Below the pieces are notes generated by a model that saw only the letters and a list, made by a program, of their open reading frames with translations, was not told the DNA's origin and ran no database searches. Below are positions 25,501 through 34,800 of a DNA stretch of 64,000 nt, one piece after another. How positions within the stretch are numbered: the first letter of the stretch is position 1; every line of letters begins with the position of its first letter. Where the stretch lies: positions 34,417 through 98,416 of the forward strand of contig JAOVVO010000269.1 in assembly GCA_028564675.1 (NCBI GenBank). The letters run 5' to 3'. The position numbers were made by a program, and so were the translations under genes. Source of the DNA: Onchocerca lupi. Lineage: Eukaryota > Nematoda > Chromadorea > Rhabditida > Onchocercidae.

Positions 25501-26933
25501 CTTTAGATTGAGATTTAAATTTTGATCGATTTACAGATTTTTTATCGAAAGGAAAACTCGAGAAAAGCGCCGAATACTGAGAAATTTAGTGAATCAGAAG
25601 CGACGATATGTCGTATTAACAGAAAATGAAATTTGCTGGCAGAAAACAAAAGGTTTTTTTTTAGAAATGCTTTTTTTTTCTTCCATTCAATTTAAAAATT
25701 GTCTCATTTATGATTTTCTCAATTTCTTATATTCTGCAGTTACTGGAAATATTTCTATAAATGAAAATCCAACTATTTTTAAATGCTCTACAAGTCTTCT
25801 TTCATCCGGATTTCGGGAATCATCCTTTGAATTCGGGATATTTTCAGTTCTAAGGAGATTTATCATTCTTCAGAGGAGACTGCTAATATGCAAAAGTTGA
25901 GTTAGAATCAGTATTGTTAAATCTACTGAATGTTAATTTATTTTAGCAGATGCAGAACCGAAAGGTCGAATGAGGTTGCAAGAAGTGAACCAAATAGAGC
26001 CGGTGGTAGATGCAAAAAATGTTTTCAAGATAGCATCATCGGATTGTGAAATTCAATTCCAGGCACCAAGCACTGTTGAGATGAATGAATGGTTGGATGT
26101 TTGGCTCTTTGTTTTCCTAATTTACGAATAATTTTTGGGTTAAAATCAGTGAATTTATCTTTAACAGAAAAGGTTCTTGAATAAAGTTCCACTATAAATT
26201 TGGAATTCTAGGATAGTACAAATCCAGAAACAACGCAAGCGGCAACTGATGATCGCATTGCGTACGAATGAATCGAACGATGCATTTGAAATAGATACTG
26301 AACGAGAACTTGAGGCAATTCATGCGATAATTTATGAAAATGCGGAAACACTAAAGCAGTGGAAGAATATACTGGAAGGAACAGAGATTCCCACTTTGCA
26401 TCCATGCATACCGATTGCATTACAAGATCAGGTTCATTTTCAAAATGATTGCGATATTTCATCATTGCGATGATTTATTATTCTTATTATTCACTGTTTT
26501 CAGCTGAGAAATAGTGAAAATCCGGAACAAGCAAAGCAGTTATTTTACAGTAGTCTTCAAGAAATTTTGCATAGTACTTTATTAATCGAAAAATCACATA
26601 ATGAAATTGTTAATCGCTTCATCAAACAAGTAAGATTTTCTGCTTAATTTTGTTTTGTTAGAATGTATAATTTCAATTTTGTTATTAGGGAAAATAGCGA
26701 TGGCGTAATTTATTATGTTTCACAAAATTTAGTTAAACTGTTGAAAAATGATAAAAAAAAATATAAAAGTAAATTTACAGATTCATTTCCAACTAAATAA
26801 GACTGATTTATTCCGAGATTATATGAAATTCTTTTAGATTCGTTATGGGAAAGGAACGCGAGAACTTCCAATCGGTGATGATAATTATTTGCTATTGAAA
26901 TCAAGATTCCGTAAAAGCCTTGATGAGATTTGA
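7503..26933 (+). CDS. Ras GTPase-activating protein, GAP1 (RASA2/RASA3) family, 16 exons
   Basis: This enzyme speeds GTP hydrolysis by Ras-type GTPases at the membrane. Exons: 7503-8020, 8720-8974, 17247-17364, 17764-17954, 22869-23130, 23235-23341, 23778-23892, 24133-24207, 24445-24675, 24949-25070, 25174-25284, 25537-25652, 25950-26091, 26212-26431, 26504-26629, 26838-26933. All phases agree and total 934 codons plus stop. Order: Ser/Thr-rich extension (about 1-100), C2A (about 103-245, with an Asn-rich insert), C2B (about 247-380), RasGAP (about 425-665), PH (about 702-800). The arginine finger is R491 in TLFRSQSLATK; the FLR-type motif reads FIIMRFFAAAL with R605; NPKLFGL follows. C2-C2-GAP-PH is the GAP1 arrangement, but no Btk-type Cys/His zinc motif follows the PH domain. 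Several donors are weak (GTTCGT, GTCTTC, GTTTTT, GTTGGA). C. elegans has three RasGAP genes; I cannot say from memory which is orthologous. Family call firm; start codon less so. Confidence 0.9.
10739..11230. repeat. Imperfect direct repeat pair of about 90 bp
   Basis: The copy at 10739-10830 and the copy at 11137-11230 share blocks such as GTCGGAAA, AGTAATTT, AAATAGACGATT and AGAGAATTTATT in the same order with small indels. Their starts are about 400 bp apart. The second copy overlaps the probable retrotransposon fragment, so the first may be a further decayed piece of the same element. Confidence 0.75.
10845..11222 (-). mobile_element. Probable BEL/Pao retrotransposon pol fragment (decayed)
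   Basis: A 125-codon open frame on the minus strand contains HFSKWLRLLRTTAWYLKFF. This resembles the conserved stretch between the RNase H and integrase parts of BEL/Pao polyproteins, where a Phe-Ser, a Trp/Tyr, Leu-Leu-Arg and Thr-Ala precede a hydrophobic-Arg-Phe pattern. No protease, reverse transcriptase or integrase core and no LTRs are visible nearby, so it is a relic. The match is from memory of the family pattern and rests on about 20 residues. The alternative is a chance ORF. Confidence 0.35.
11520..11631. repeat. Imperfect 26-bp inverted repeat
   Basis: Bases 11520-11545, starting GCCGTTCAAAAT, pair with 11606-11631, ending ATTTTGAACGGC, with three mismatches. The 60-base interior contains one arm of the second inverted repeat (11574-11598). 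Together they look like nested foldback ends of a small non-autonomous element, or debris left of the Helitron. Confidence 0.8.
11574..11790. repeat. Perfect 25-bp inverted repeat
   Basis: The arm at 11574-11598 (from GCTCCGATTAACAGATAAAC onward) is exactly reverse-complementary to 11766-11790, with a 167-base interval. A few more bases pair outside the arm (AAAACGCTCC against GGAGCATTTT). A perfect 25-bp match in decayed intronic DNA implies a recent origin or gene conversion. Confidence 0.85.
11867..14813 (+). mobile_element. Helitron/Helentron-type rolling-circle transposon remnant
   Basis: The left end starts TCTATATAAATAAAAATG at 11867, a typical Helitron-like 5' start. The last 24 bases (14790-14813) are the reverse complement of the first 24 (11867-11890) with one mismatch. 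Between them lies a decayed Pif1-type helicase in the + orientation (12629-14085). No Rep/HUH nuclease domain is visible between 11.9 and 12.6 kb, so the copy is internally deleted and cannot be autonomous. The inverted ends favour the Helentron branch. The element lies in the same orientation as the host RasGAP gene, inside intron 2. Exact boundaries are inferred from the inverted ends. Confidence 0.75.
12629..14085 (+). pseudogene. Decayed Helitron Pif1-like helicase
   Basis: Recognisable pieces run in order across frames. NRSAAALLDVELRREQNY lies near 12.63-12.70 kb. A Walker A motif RGTGKTFLIRLIL lies at about 12.82 kb, followed by VLASSGIAS. Then comes a longer open piece at about 13.09-13.48 kb with LILLAGDFRRRLSVIPRST and LTTNMRVQLRNDRSARI. 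The C-terminal part at 13.84-14.085 kb has FTINKAQSQSLE and CSRVIKPDNLYIYADN. These are conserved blocks of the helicase domain of Helitron transposases. In-frame stops and frameshifts separate them, so no functional protein can be made. Confidence 0.85.
14818..14904. repeat. GC-rich block with repeated GCGTGGCC at the Helitron 3' flank
   Basis: Immediately outside the right inverted end is an 85-base block far richer in G+C than its surroundings. GCGTGGCC occurs twice (14837-14844 and 14879-14886), GGCCGGCC once, and CACGC-ATA-GCGTG forms a small palindrome. It may be a separate repeat, or the true terminal hairpin region of the element. Confidence 0.6.
15885..16196 (+). CDS. Unassigned 103-codon ORF inside RasGAP intron 2
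   Basis: This ATG-initiated, intronless open frame encodes a very basic protein, rich in Arg and Lys (for example SSFERRRGTIIGLTKGALR). I recognise no domain. At this base composition about one frame of this length is expected by chance in 64 kb, so it may be spurious. It could also be transposon debris, given the Helitron just upstream, or a nested small gene. Confidence 0.2.
   Translation: MLLTLSNYGHQYLLSRKLKKSFVLPYDIYSTSLERKESMGSSFERRRGTIIGLTKGALRAVSRKLLKKGEDCIIISKIYVARRFRITFDNVKSWVHRVILRNK
16981..17008. repeat. (CT)n microsatellite
   Basis: A CT dinucleotide run of about 28 bases with one interruption, 240 bases before the exon 3 acceptor. Confidence 0.9.
19251..19267. repeat. (GT)n microsatellite
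   Basis: A short GT run, followed over about 60 bases by further GTGTGT pieces, reads as an interrupted compound microsatellite. Confidence 0.85.
20884..21257 (+). pseudogene. Possible decayed coding fragment in intron 4
   Basis: This interval is richer in G, C and purines than the intron around it. One frame reads as charged, coiled-coil-like protein (for example RKLERMIRMREDFQK, and KRPCLKCSKMLK near the end) but has about six stops. That number is near chance expectation, so the call rests only on composition. I do not recognise a parent gene. Confidence 0.2.
21998..22049 (+). ncRNA. Intronic stem-loop, miRNA-precursor-like
   Basis: AAAGAACTTGAT at 21998-22009 pairs perfectly with ATCAAGTTCTTT at 22038-22049. 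The pairing extends inward to about 24 pairs per arm with roughly three mismatches and a small loop near TGTCG. The transcribed strand of the RasGAP gene would fold it. The length and mismatch pattern resemble a short miRNA hairpin, but the loop is small and no expression evidence exists, so it may be only a foldback repeat. Confidence 0.35.
24040..24059. repeat. A20 homopolymer
   Basis: An uninterrupted run of 20 A in RasGAP intron 7, between the donor at 23893 and the acceptor ending at 24132. Confidence 0.9.
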
Positions 26934-28931
26934 TATTTGATAAATGAAAAATCGAAGAAAAAAAAAAGAAGATAGGCTGCTAAAAACACGGCAAAGCAAA
27001 TGTAAGAGCTATTCTCGAACTCAGGAAACAAACCAAATTTTACGAAAATGCCTTATTGTCTCCACTGTAGTTTCTACTTTTAATTGTTTCGAAAGTTTTG
27101 TAATTTATTTGTCTTTTTTTTTTTTTTTTTTTGAAGGTCTTTATTCTTTCAAGGTGCTTGAGTATTGTACCATTATTTCTCCTAATTTCTCGCTCAAAAT
27201 CGTTCTCTGACTTTTTGGTCTGAGCTTTCTGTTGCCCATTCTCAGATTGAGCAATCTCAACTCTTTCCTCGATGATACATTTGAAAATGACAGAATTTTT
27301 ATTCTTTACCATTTTTGGTTATTAGAAAATGGGAAATGAAGTAGAATTGATAGAATTAAATTATTTGCAGAAAAAATGAAATTCTAGAAAAATTTTTTGT
27401 CTGATATCATAAGGAATGATCAAATAAGTAATAACAGTAGGATTGAAATGGATCTATAATTGTTAGTTATAGTAAAGTTTCTCATGTGTTATTTACCTCG
27501 ACTATTTTTTCTTTTTATTATTTCTTCCATTGTGTATATTTCTTTCCAGTTTCGTTAAAAAAGTTGGCTGGCTCAACTGAAGGTTGACTTCTTGTTTATT
27601 TTTGCCGATATTTGTTGGATACTCCATGGCTTATGTTTTTTGAAATTTTGTTCGATATTCTTGTCATTTCTGTAGTCACTTCGTGTTCCCAATCCATTTA
27701 GTTTCTGTTAGAAAGAATTGGTAGATGTTTTGATTGAAGGTGTTAGATGAAATAGAAGAAATTGTGTAGATGAATATTAATATTAATAGTATGACGGTGT
27801 ACTAAATAAGCGTCCTTAGGTAAAATTATTATTGTTACCATTATTCGATTATTTTGATTTTTTTTCTTTATTATATTTATATCTATTTAAGCAAAAATTT
27901 CATAAAATTCTTTATATAAAATTTTGTCATACCTCTTTTTCTAATAGAATTACATTTCATAGTTTTTAATATGCTATTATGAAAGGAACTTCTTTAGGAT
28001 TGAAAAAGTTATGGTTTTTTTAAGTAATATAATTGTGAATTGAATGAGAAGAAGAGAATCGACGGGAAAAACTTCTGTTCCATTGAATCAACAATGCTTG
28101 ATTGAAGAATAAGAGAAGTTAGATTTGATAATTCCCACAACTTATTTTTTCTTGTACAAAAAACAAAGAAACAGTTGATTATTTGTGAATGAACTTGAGA
28201 AAACGACTGGAGAAAGAGCAGAAGGACGTGGAATGGGATTCGTAAAATTTTCTACGTGTTTTTCATCATTTTACTTCTTCAGATGGGACGAACTACTTAA
28301 ACACAAAGCGAAGACAAGAAATTTCTCTATTGGAATAAGAAGGGGAGAGTCTTCATGTGAACTTTTCAGAATCTTGCTTAATGGCTTTTCGAACTTTAGT
28401 GAAGAGATAGCTTCATAGAATTTCTTCCTGAGAATTGTTTACTTGTATTGTTTTGAATCTACGCTAAGCGATTTTTCTTCTACACCAAATCTTTAACTAT
28501 TTAATTAACGATAGTCATTCGATTCAACTTATGATACATTTATTAATACTCAAATTAATGAAACAATGCTAAGAGACAATAAATCATTCAAATCACATCT
28601 AGTTATCACGAAAGCCTGCTTAAGTTAAACATTGGAAAAAATTGCTTACTAAACAGGAAGCTAGATGTTGCATTTGATAATTCCTATAAAAATGATCGAT
28701 TGTGAATTCTTTAAAAGATGAAAAAAATTTTTAAATGAGGTAGTTGAATTATTCATTTCATTATTAATTTATTTAAGTAAATCAGCAGAAAAACTCGTGC
28801 AAAAAAAGAATACAAAAGAAAGAATGCAAACATTTTGCGAAATAAAGCGTCGTATTAAAATCTTTAAAAAATGTTACAAAAAACACAAACAGTTAAAGGC
28901 TTTTATATCTTTTTTCCTAATCATTCGTTAA
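26934..28931. other. Convergent intergenic region between RasGAP (+) and tth-1 (-)
   Basis: This 2-kb spacer holds the 3' untranslated regions of two genes that face each other. It has a T19 run at 27114-27132 and a minus-strand AATAAA at 28768-28773. Short ORFs across it are A/T-tract artefacts. I see no other gene. Confidence 0.6.
28768..28773 (-). promoter_or_regulatory. Candidate polyadenylation signal of tth-1
   Basis: TTTATT on the + strand is AATAAA on the minus strand, about 160 bases past the tth-1 stop. The position is reasonable for a short nematode 3' UTR. AATAAA is common in AT-rich DNA, so this is only a candidate. Confidence 0.4.
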
Positions 28932-30860
28932 CTATGGTGCCATTTTGTTTTTCTCATTTATCTCAATTTTGAGTTCCTCTTGCTCTCGAATAACATCTGA
29001 AATTTAAAATGTCGTTTTCATTTTAAGTATTTTTGAAAAAAAACTGTCCTATTACAATTTTATTTTTTTCACACTATTTTAGCCTGAAACAAAGGTCAAA
29101 TTTGGAATAACGCATGCACTGAAGTCAAGATGTATTCATACAAATTTTTCTCAGCCTAATATTTTCCATCTGAGCCATAAGTTAGGATAATGACATCAAC
29201 CATCGAAATTGAAACAGATGCCTCCGACAGACTTATTCAGAATGCTTTTACTTTTATATTTTTTTATTGTTTATAAAAGCATTCTATCTTCTGTTTTACA
29301 ATTTTACGTCATCATCTGATTTTTCGAAAAATATTCTAACCATCAGCAGATGGAAGCGCTATTTTTACAACCGGATCGACATGTTTCAGCTTTTCTGTGT
29401 CAAAGTTCACGATCAGCGCTGGTACTTTTTCACGAGCTATGTCTGAAGCGAAATATTTATTTGAATCGACTAAAAAAAATTAATAATATTCCAAATTTAG
29501 GTCCCAAATCAAAATCGCAGTAAGAATATTAAAAAGAAATCAATGGCTTTATTTATTTTCAGAATTCTTTATGGGATAACATTCCCTCACCGAACAATTT
29601 AAGTAAGATTCAAAACAACTTTCTCACCAAAAATATTTCAAAAATCATGTAAAGTAGAAGTTACCACCGGATGTCGGCAATATATTTTTCTCAACAACTT
29701 CAGCGTGACGAAGTTTATTGGTATCGTGTGTCTTTATTTCTCCTTTCAAATTTTCATCCACTTTTTCTCGATACATATCTGAAATTAGATCGAGAAGTCA
29801 TATCAAAATTGTCGTAAAAACGCAAAGTCAATATAGGTGAGGTTTCTTCCATCTAGGTGACCTGGATGACTGAAAAACATTTCCTATATTTATTAGTTGT
29901 TGGATAATCTTTCGTGAGAAATAAAACATCAAAAAAATCATTATCGTACTGCGTCGTGATGCAATATTATACTGATGAATTTCTTCTAGCAACATATTTT
30001 ACTTTTTGAGTATACGAATTTTTAATTAATAACAAGAAATTACCTTCTGGTCTTGGAAGAACATTCTTCTCAACAACATCTGCATGCCGTAGTTTACCGC
30101 GATCATGCATTCTAATTTCCTCTTTCAATTCGCAATCGATCTTTTCTTGACAAATATCTTGAATAGAAATATAATTAAGACTATCATTCTTCTAATGAAA
30201 CCCAAAAAACTTTCATTGTGAAGGAATTTCGTCTCAAATTTTTCTTATAATGTCATCAAACATTTTTCCTCCTGCAAATGCCAGAAAAATATATTCCAAT
30301 GGAAAATGAAAATTAGCACCAAAATTCGTAGTTTTATCATGTTAACTTCATGAAGAAAACTTACGCCTTCGTTAAGATTGATAATGAAGTCTTATCAGCT
30401 ATTGATTGTTGATAGGAAGCATTTATAATTGTGATATTGATATAATACGTAATAAAATAAGTTTTCTTAAAATCACATTTATGCGGATTTTATGTATATC
30501 AGTTTCGATTGAACTGATGGAAAAGAAATCACAGGCTTACTAATTTTTGAAATTTATTTTGGAATATAGCAATTACTCAACATTAAAAGTTTGCAAATTG
30601 AAACATCGATGAAGGCAGAAGGCAAAGTAACAGTGATGGCAGAATCCTTTCACTTCGTGACATCAATATCATCCTAATCATCTTAATATCACAAGTTGCA
30701 AAGAGAAAAATTCACCGAGAGTTGTGGGTAAAATATTCTTTACGCTGATTTCCACATGCTTTAATTGTTGTCCCTTCGTGACCTCTGTAGCTATATCCAA
30801 CGGTAATTTTGGAACTTTTTCTTTGTTTACGTCCAATCTTTCACCATTAATTTCTTCCAT
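28932..30860 (-). CDS. Tetrathymosin-beta, actin-monomer-binding protein
   Basis: Thymosin-beta repeats bind G-actin; nematode tetrathymosin carries four of them in a cytosolic protein. Coding exons, in transcript order: 30860-30716, 30157-30044, 29778-29665, 29442-29341, 28996-28932. Every intron is phase 1 and the total is 179 codons plus stop. Actin-binding cores are LKHVEISVKNILPTT (exon 1), LRHADVVEKNVLP (exon 2), LRHAEVVEKNILPTSG (exon 3) and LKHVDPVVKIALPSAD (exon 4), matching the LKxTExxEKNxLP pattern of the family. Exon 5 adds a short charged tail ending KNKMAP. Each middle exon is one repeat, and exons 2 and 3 are both exactly 114 bp. The fourth repeat lacks the Lys-Asn of the core and may bind actin weakly. 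C. elegans TTH-1 is of similar size. No signal peptide or membrane segment is seen. Confidence 0.93.
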
Positions 30861-30877
30861 TGTTAAATGTACTAAAA
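30861..30877 (-). promoter_or_regulatory. Probable spliced-leader acceptor of tth-1
   Basis: On the minus strand an ACTTTTAG acceptor ends at 30872, and 11 bases (30871-30861) separate it from the ATG. The short leader and pyrimidine-rich acceptor fit SL1-type trans-splicing. It supports the ATG at 30860 rather than the in-frame one upstream. Confidence 0.55.
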
Positions 30878-31740
30878 GTATGTAAAAATGAAGAATACCT
30901 CGCATAAAGTCAAAATTTCATCCTGAAATTCGGACGTTGAAAGAGCTGATTTTATCAATGAACAGATGATCAAGTGATGCTGGCTGAAATTAAGTAAAAA
31001 GTAATAATAATTGTGGTAATATAACAAGCGATTCAACAAAATTTGAAGAAAGCAATACCTAACTTACTTATATTTATATTCCTTAAATTTTTGCTGCGAA
31101 CTTTTTGATGCATTAAAAAGTTTGTAGCAAAAAAATAAAAAAAAAGAGAGAGAGAAAGTTTCTGATGAAAATAAAAAAAAAATAATAAATCGCAGATAAT
31201 TGGAACTGGAAAATGTGTCCAACACCATAACAATACAATGATAATAAAAGAGTGTTGTTGTGTACTGGTACTTCATCTATGCAGAATAAAAGCGTGAAAA
31301 AGGCAAAAACTTTCCAAATCAAAATACTGGCACAGGTAGGTGACACATAAATGATCTTCGATACAACTCATACCCTCATGTAAATGAAAATTTCAGCATG
31401 GATTGGGTAAAATTGCAATCGTTGTATTTATTTCTCGGAACTCAGGGAAAATTCTCGAGTTCGATAGTAACTTATGAATTATCATAAGTACCATTATGGA
31501 ATAACGAATATGCTTATTTTAATTACAAAAGTAATGATTTCATGATTATGATGACAATCTTTGTGAATGAAAGATGCAATCAATGCGATTCTAATCTAAA
31601 CTTCTCATCTAAGCAACTGATTATCTATTAGACTTCCCACTCAACGTTTATAAGTGTTCGATTTGTTAGAGACTTGAAATTCAGATAATAAAAATAAAAT
31701 CACACAATTTTCTAAAACAAAGTCCTATTTTTTTAATGAA

Positions 31741-31851
<111 letters not shown>

Positions 31852-34800
31852 CAATAGTAATAATAGTAAGAGATGAAATATATTGACAAATTGACAGAGT
31901 GGAGAGTGAGAAGAAAGGATCGGAAAATAGTTAACTTGCATTAGTTGTGTTGTGCCAAAATGGCAATGCGAAATGAATTATAAATGAACGAACCATGTCA
32001 TCAAATCATTCATACTCGATTTCTGTTTATATAGCTATCGTTGCATTGTTTAGATGATAAACAGAACACAGAACCATCCCAACCAAGTGTCTCTTGCGAT
32101 AAGTTTGCATATCAACAAATTCGAGACAACTACCAAAATTCAAGCGATTCTCTTCTTCTGTTAACGTTGCGAATCTCGAGCATGTCCATCGATTCTGTGG
32201 CAGAAGGCGACCAGCACACATCCATTAACCATCATTTGAACATTTACAATGCCAAGAGCTATTATCATGAAACCTTCAGCCAAAAAGGAAAATGTCATTT
32301 CAAGTGACAGAAGGAAAGGGACAGGTGACACTACCATCTGACAGGTGGATCTTCTTGACCAGGACATCACATGAATAGTTTTTCATTTGACCCAACAATA
32401 TGTGTCTCAGGTGACTTCCTTTCACATTTTCATCGTCAAATTAATACTATCCTTTACCTTCATTAGCCAGATTTCTTCTAGACAGCTACAGCTCGTAATT
32501 TCGAATTTCAAGTTATTCGATCTTTCTACAACATATCTTAGATATTGTTTTCTTTGAAACGCTATTCTCATTATACTTCGTCAGCTATAATCTTTCACGA
32601 TTATAGTTCTGAGACTCTAAATTTTATTTTATGTGACTAATCTCAGCAATGGAACAGATTTGCATTGCTTATTTTTCATACGATTTTTTTAAACAAATTT
32701 TGAATCTCAAAGCTGTAAAACTTGGAAAATATACAAAAATTCTCAGCAATGACAGTAAAAACAGATCTAGAAATTTAATCCTGGAAGAAAACGGACGAAA
32801 TGTTTAAGCAAATATGTAAATTCTCAGAGAAGAGAATCAAACTGTTCAATTTTGGTGCAAAATGATGGACATAAAGCAACAAATTCTATTTCAAACAAAT
32901 TCTTTTTCGAGTACCTGTCTTTCGATAGTTTAATTTCTGTCGAAAAACGCATTTTTTATGCAAAATGATTTAGATCGTTAAAAAATTTCAGAATTTATAT
33001 GAATAAAACATTGCTGAAATTTGATTTATCTAGTTTACAGATCCAAATTTAACAGGAGTTAATAAAAATATCATCGATATATTACTGAGTCAGCGCATTT
33101 TTTCTTTTTTTTGGCTTTAATAAATTTCAATTTTTAATCGAAACCATTAAAATTTTTCTGATTTGTAGTGATTGCTTTTAATGCTCAGTGATTTTCTGAA
33201 TTTTAAATCGAACGTGGATGTTAAATCACTGAAATTGCGAGAATGCCAAATCAAGAAAATGGCACTCGAAATAAGGTTATGTTATCGGATTTCTGTTTAC
33301 AAGAAGACATTGAAATTTTAGAACCAAGAAGTTTTTTAATATAGAGTTGCTCTATCCATGATTTTTCATAATCCGTGAATCATCATCTTCGATCTTTCTT
33401 TCATTTAATAGGACAAAAGTTTCGCTTTTTGCGGATCATCTCAAAATTAAATTATTCAACTTCTTTTAAAACAATTAATAATTTTATTCATGCATCTGGG
33501 AAAAAACGAGGCCAAAAAACATGTAATTAGATTAAATTAAAAATAATCTTCCATAGATGAATAGCAAAATCCCAATTATCGCTTTATCCGATGAATGTTT
33601 ACAATTTGAAGTTGAATTAATGACTAGGCCATTGAAGTTCATTAACTATAATAAGGATGCCTCATTGTTCACTTCGTCTAGAAAGATACGCAATTATTGA
33701 TCCATTTTGTATGTCATTGATTCAAAATCTTGAACATATTTGTAACATCTTGAGTTTTAATGAATAAAACACTTGTAAATTATGTATTTCCTGAACATAT
33801 AAAAATAGAACAAAATTTTGCTAATTTCTGTGATAAGAAAGAAAATCAAAAAAGATGAAAAAGACGGATTGATTAACTATTTTGTGACGATTGAAAAAAT
33901 ACTAAAGTTAGTATTGTTTTGAAAATTTTATTTTAATTTAATATCATATGGAATATAGATCCTAAACTATATTGCTGATTCTAAATGGAAGTTTAAGTGT
34001 TTATAAAATAATTTTATGTAATGTTAACGCATGCAAAATTACTTGAAAGCATTTTGCAGCATGCATGACATTTACTTATATTCCGTTTTAACTTAATGAA
34101 TTCTTAGTAGGAAGATTTTTTCTCATATATTGAAAAACATATTTTTCTGAGCGATATACGATTTTATTTCAGCAATAAAAGTGATATCATTGAGTTAAAG
34201 ATAAGCACTTGATTATCCTTATCAGAGCGATTTGGATGCTTATTAATGTCGCAAAATTTATGAGATCTAAATAGATGCAGTATGAAGTGCTTCATTCATT
34301 TGAGTGACGAAGAACGGATAAAAAGCAATGACATAAGAAACAAATGCAAGCGCACTTGAATGATTGCTTTCCTTTCATTTCTGATAATTTAACTTCGAAA
34401 ATTATTCTAAATGCAATTGCAGAATGTTAGCTCATATTGAGAAAGTTTGTAAATCATAGCTTTAATGTTTACTTATTCTTAAGAATTCCATTTTTCAATG
34501 TCCAGATGATACAATGACGGCGTCCAGCCTAAGATTCACAGAAAATGCATGCCACAAAAAATATAATTTATCTTCATTCAAGTTCCAAATCAGTGGAAGT
34601 GAATGCTTTTAAATAATTTGCAGGAACATTATTACCTATTAATAACTTTTATTATCAAATTATCACATGTTTTAAAATGTTGCCGTTTCAAATTTGTGCT
34701 GAATACTATGTAAGATGCAGTATCTATCATTTGTATCTTATGACGCTTCCATTGTACTTCGATTATCAAATGAAGGAAGAAGCTAAATGTTGACAATTCA

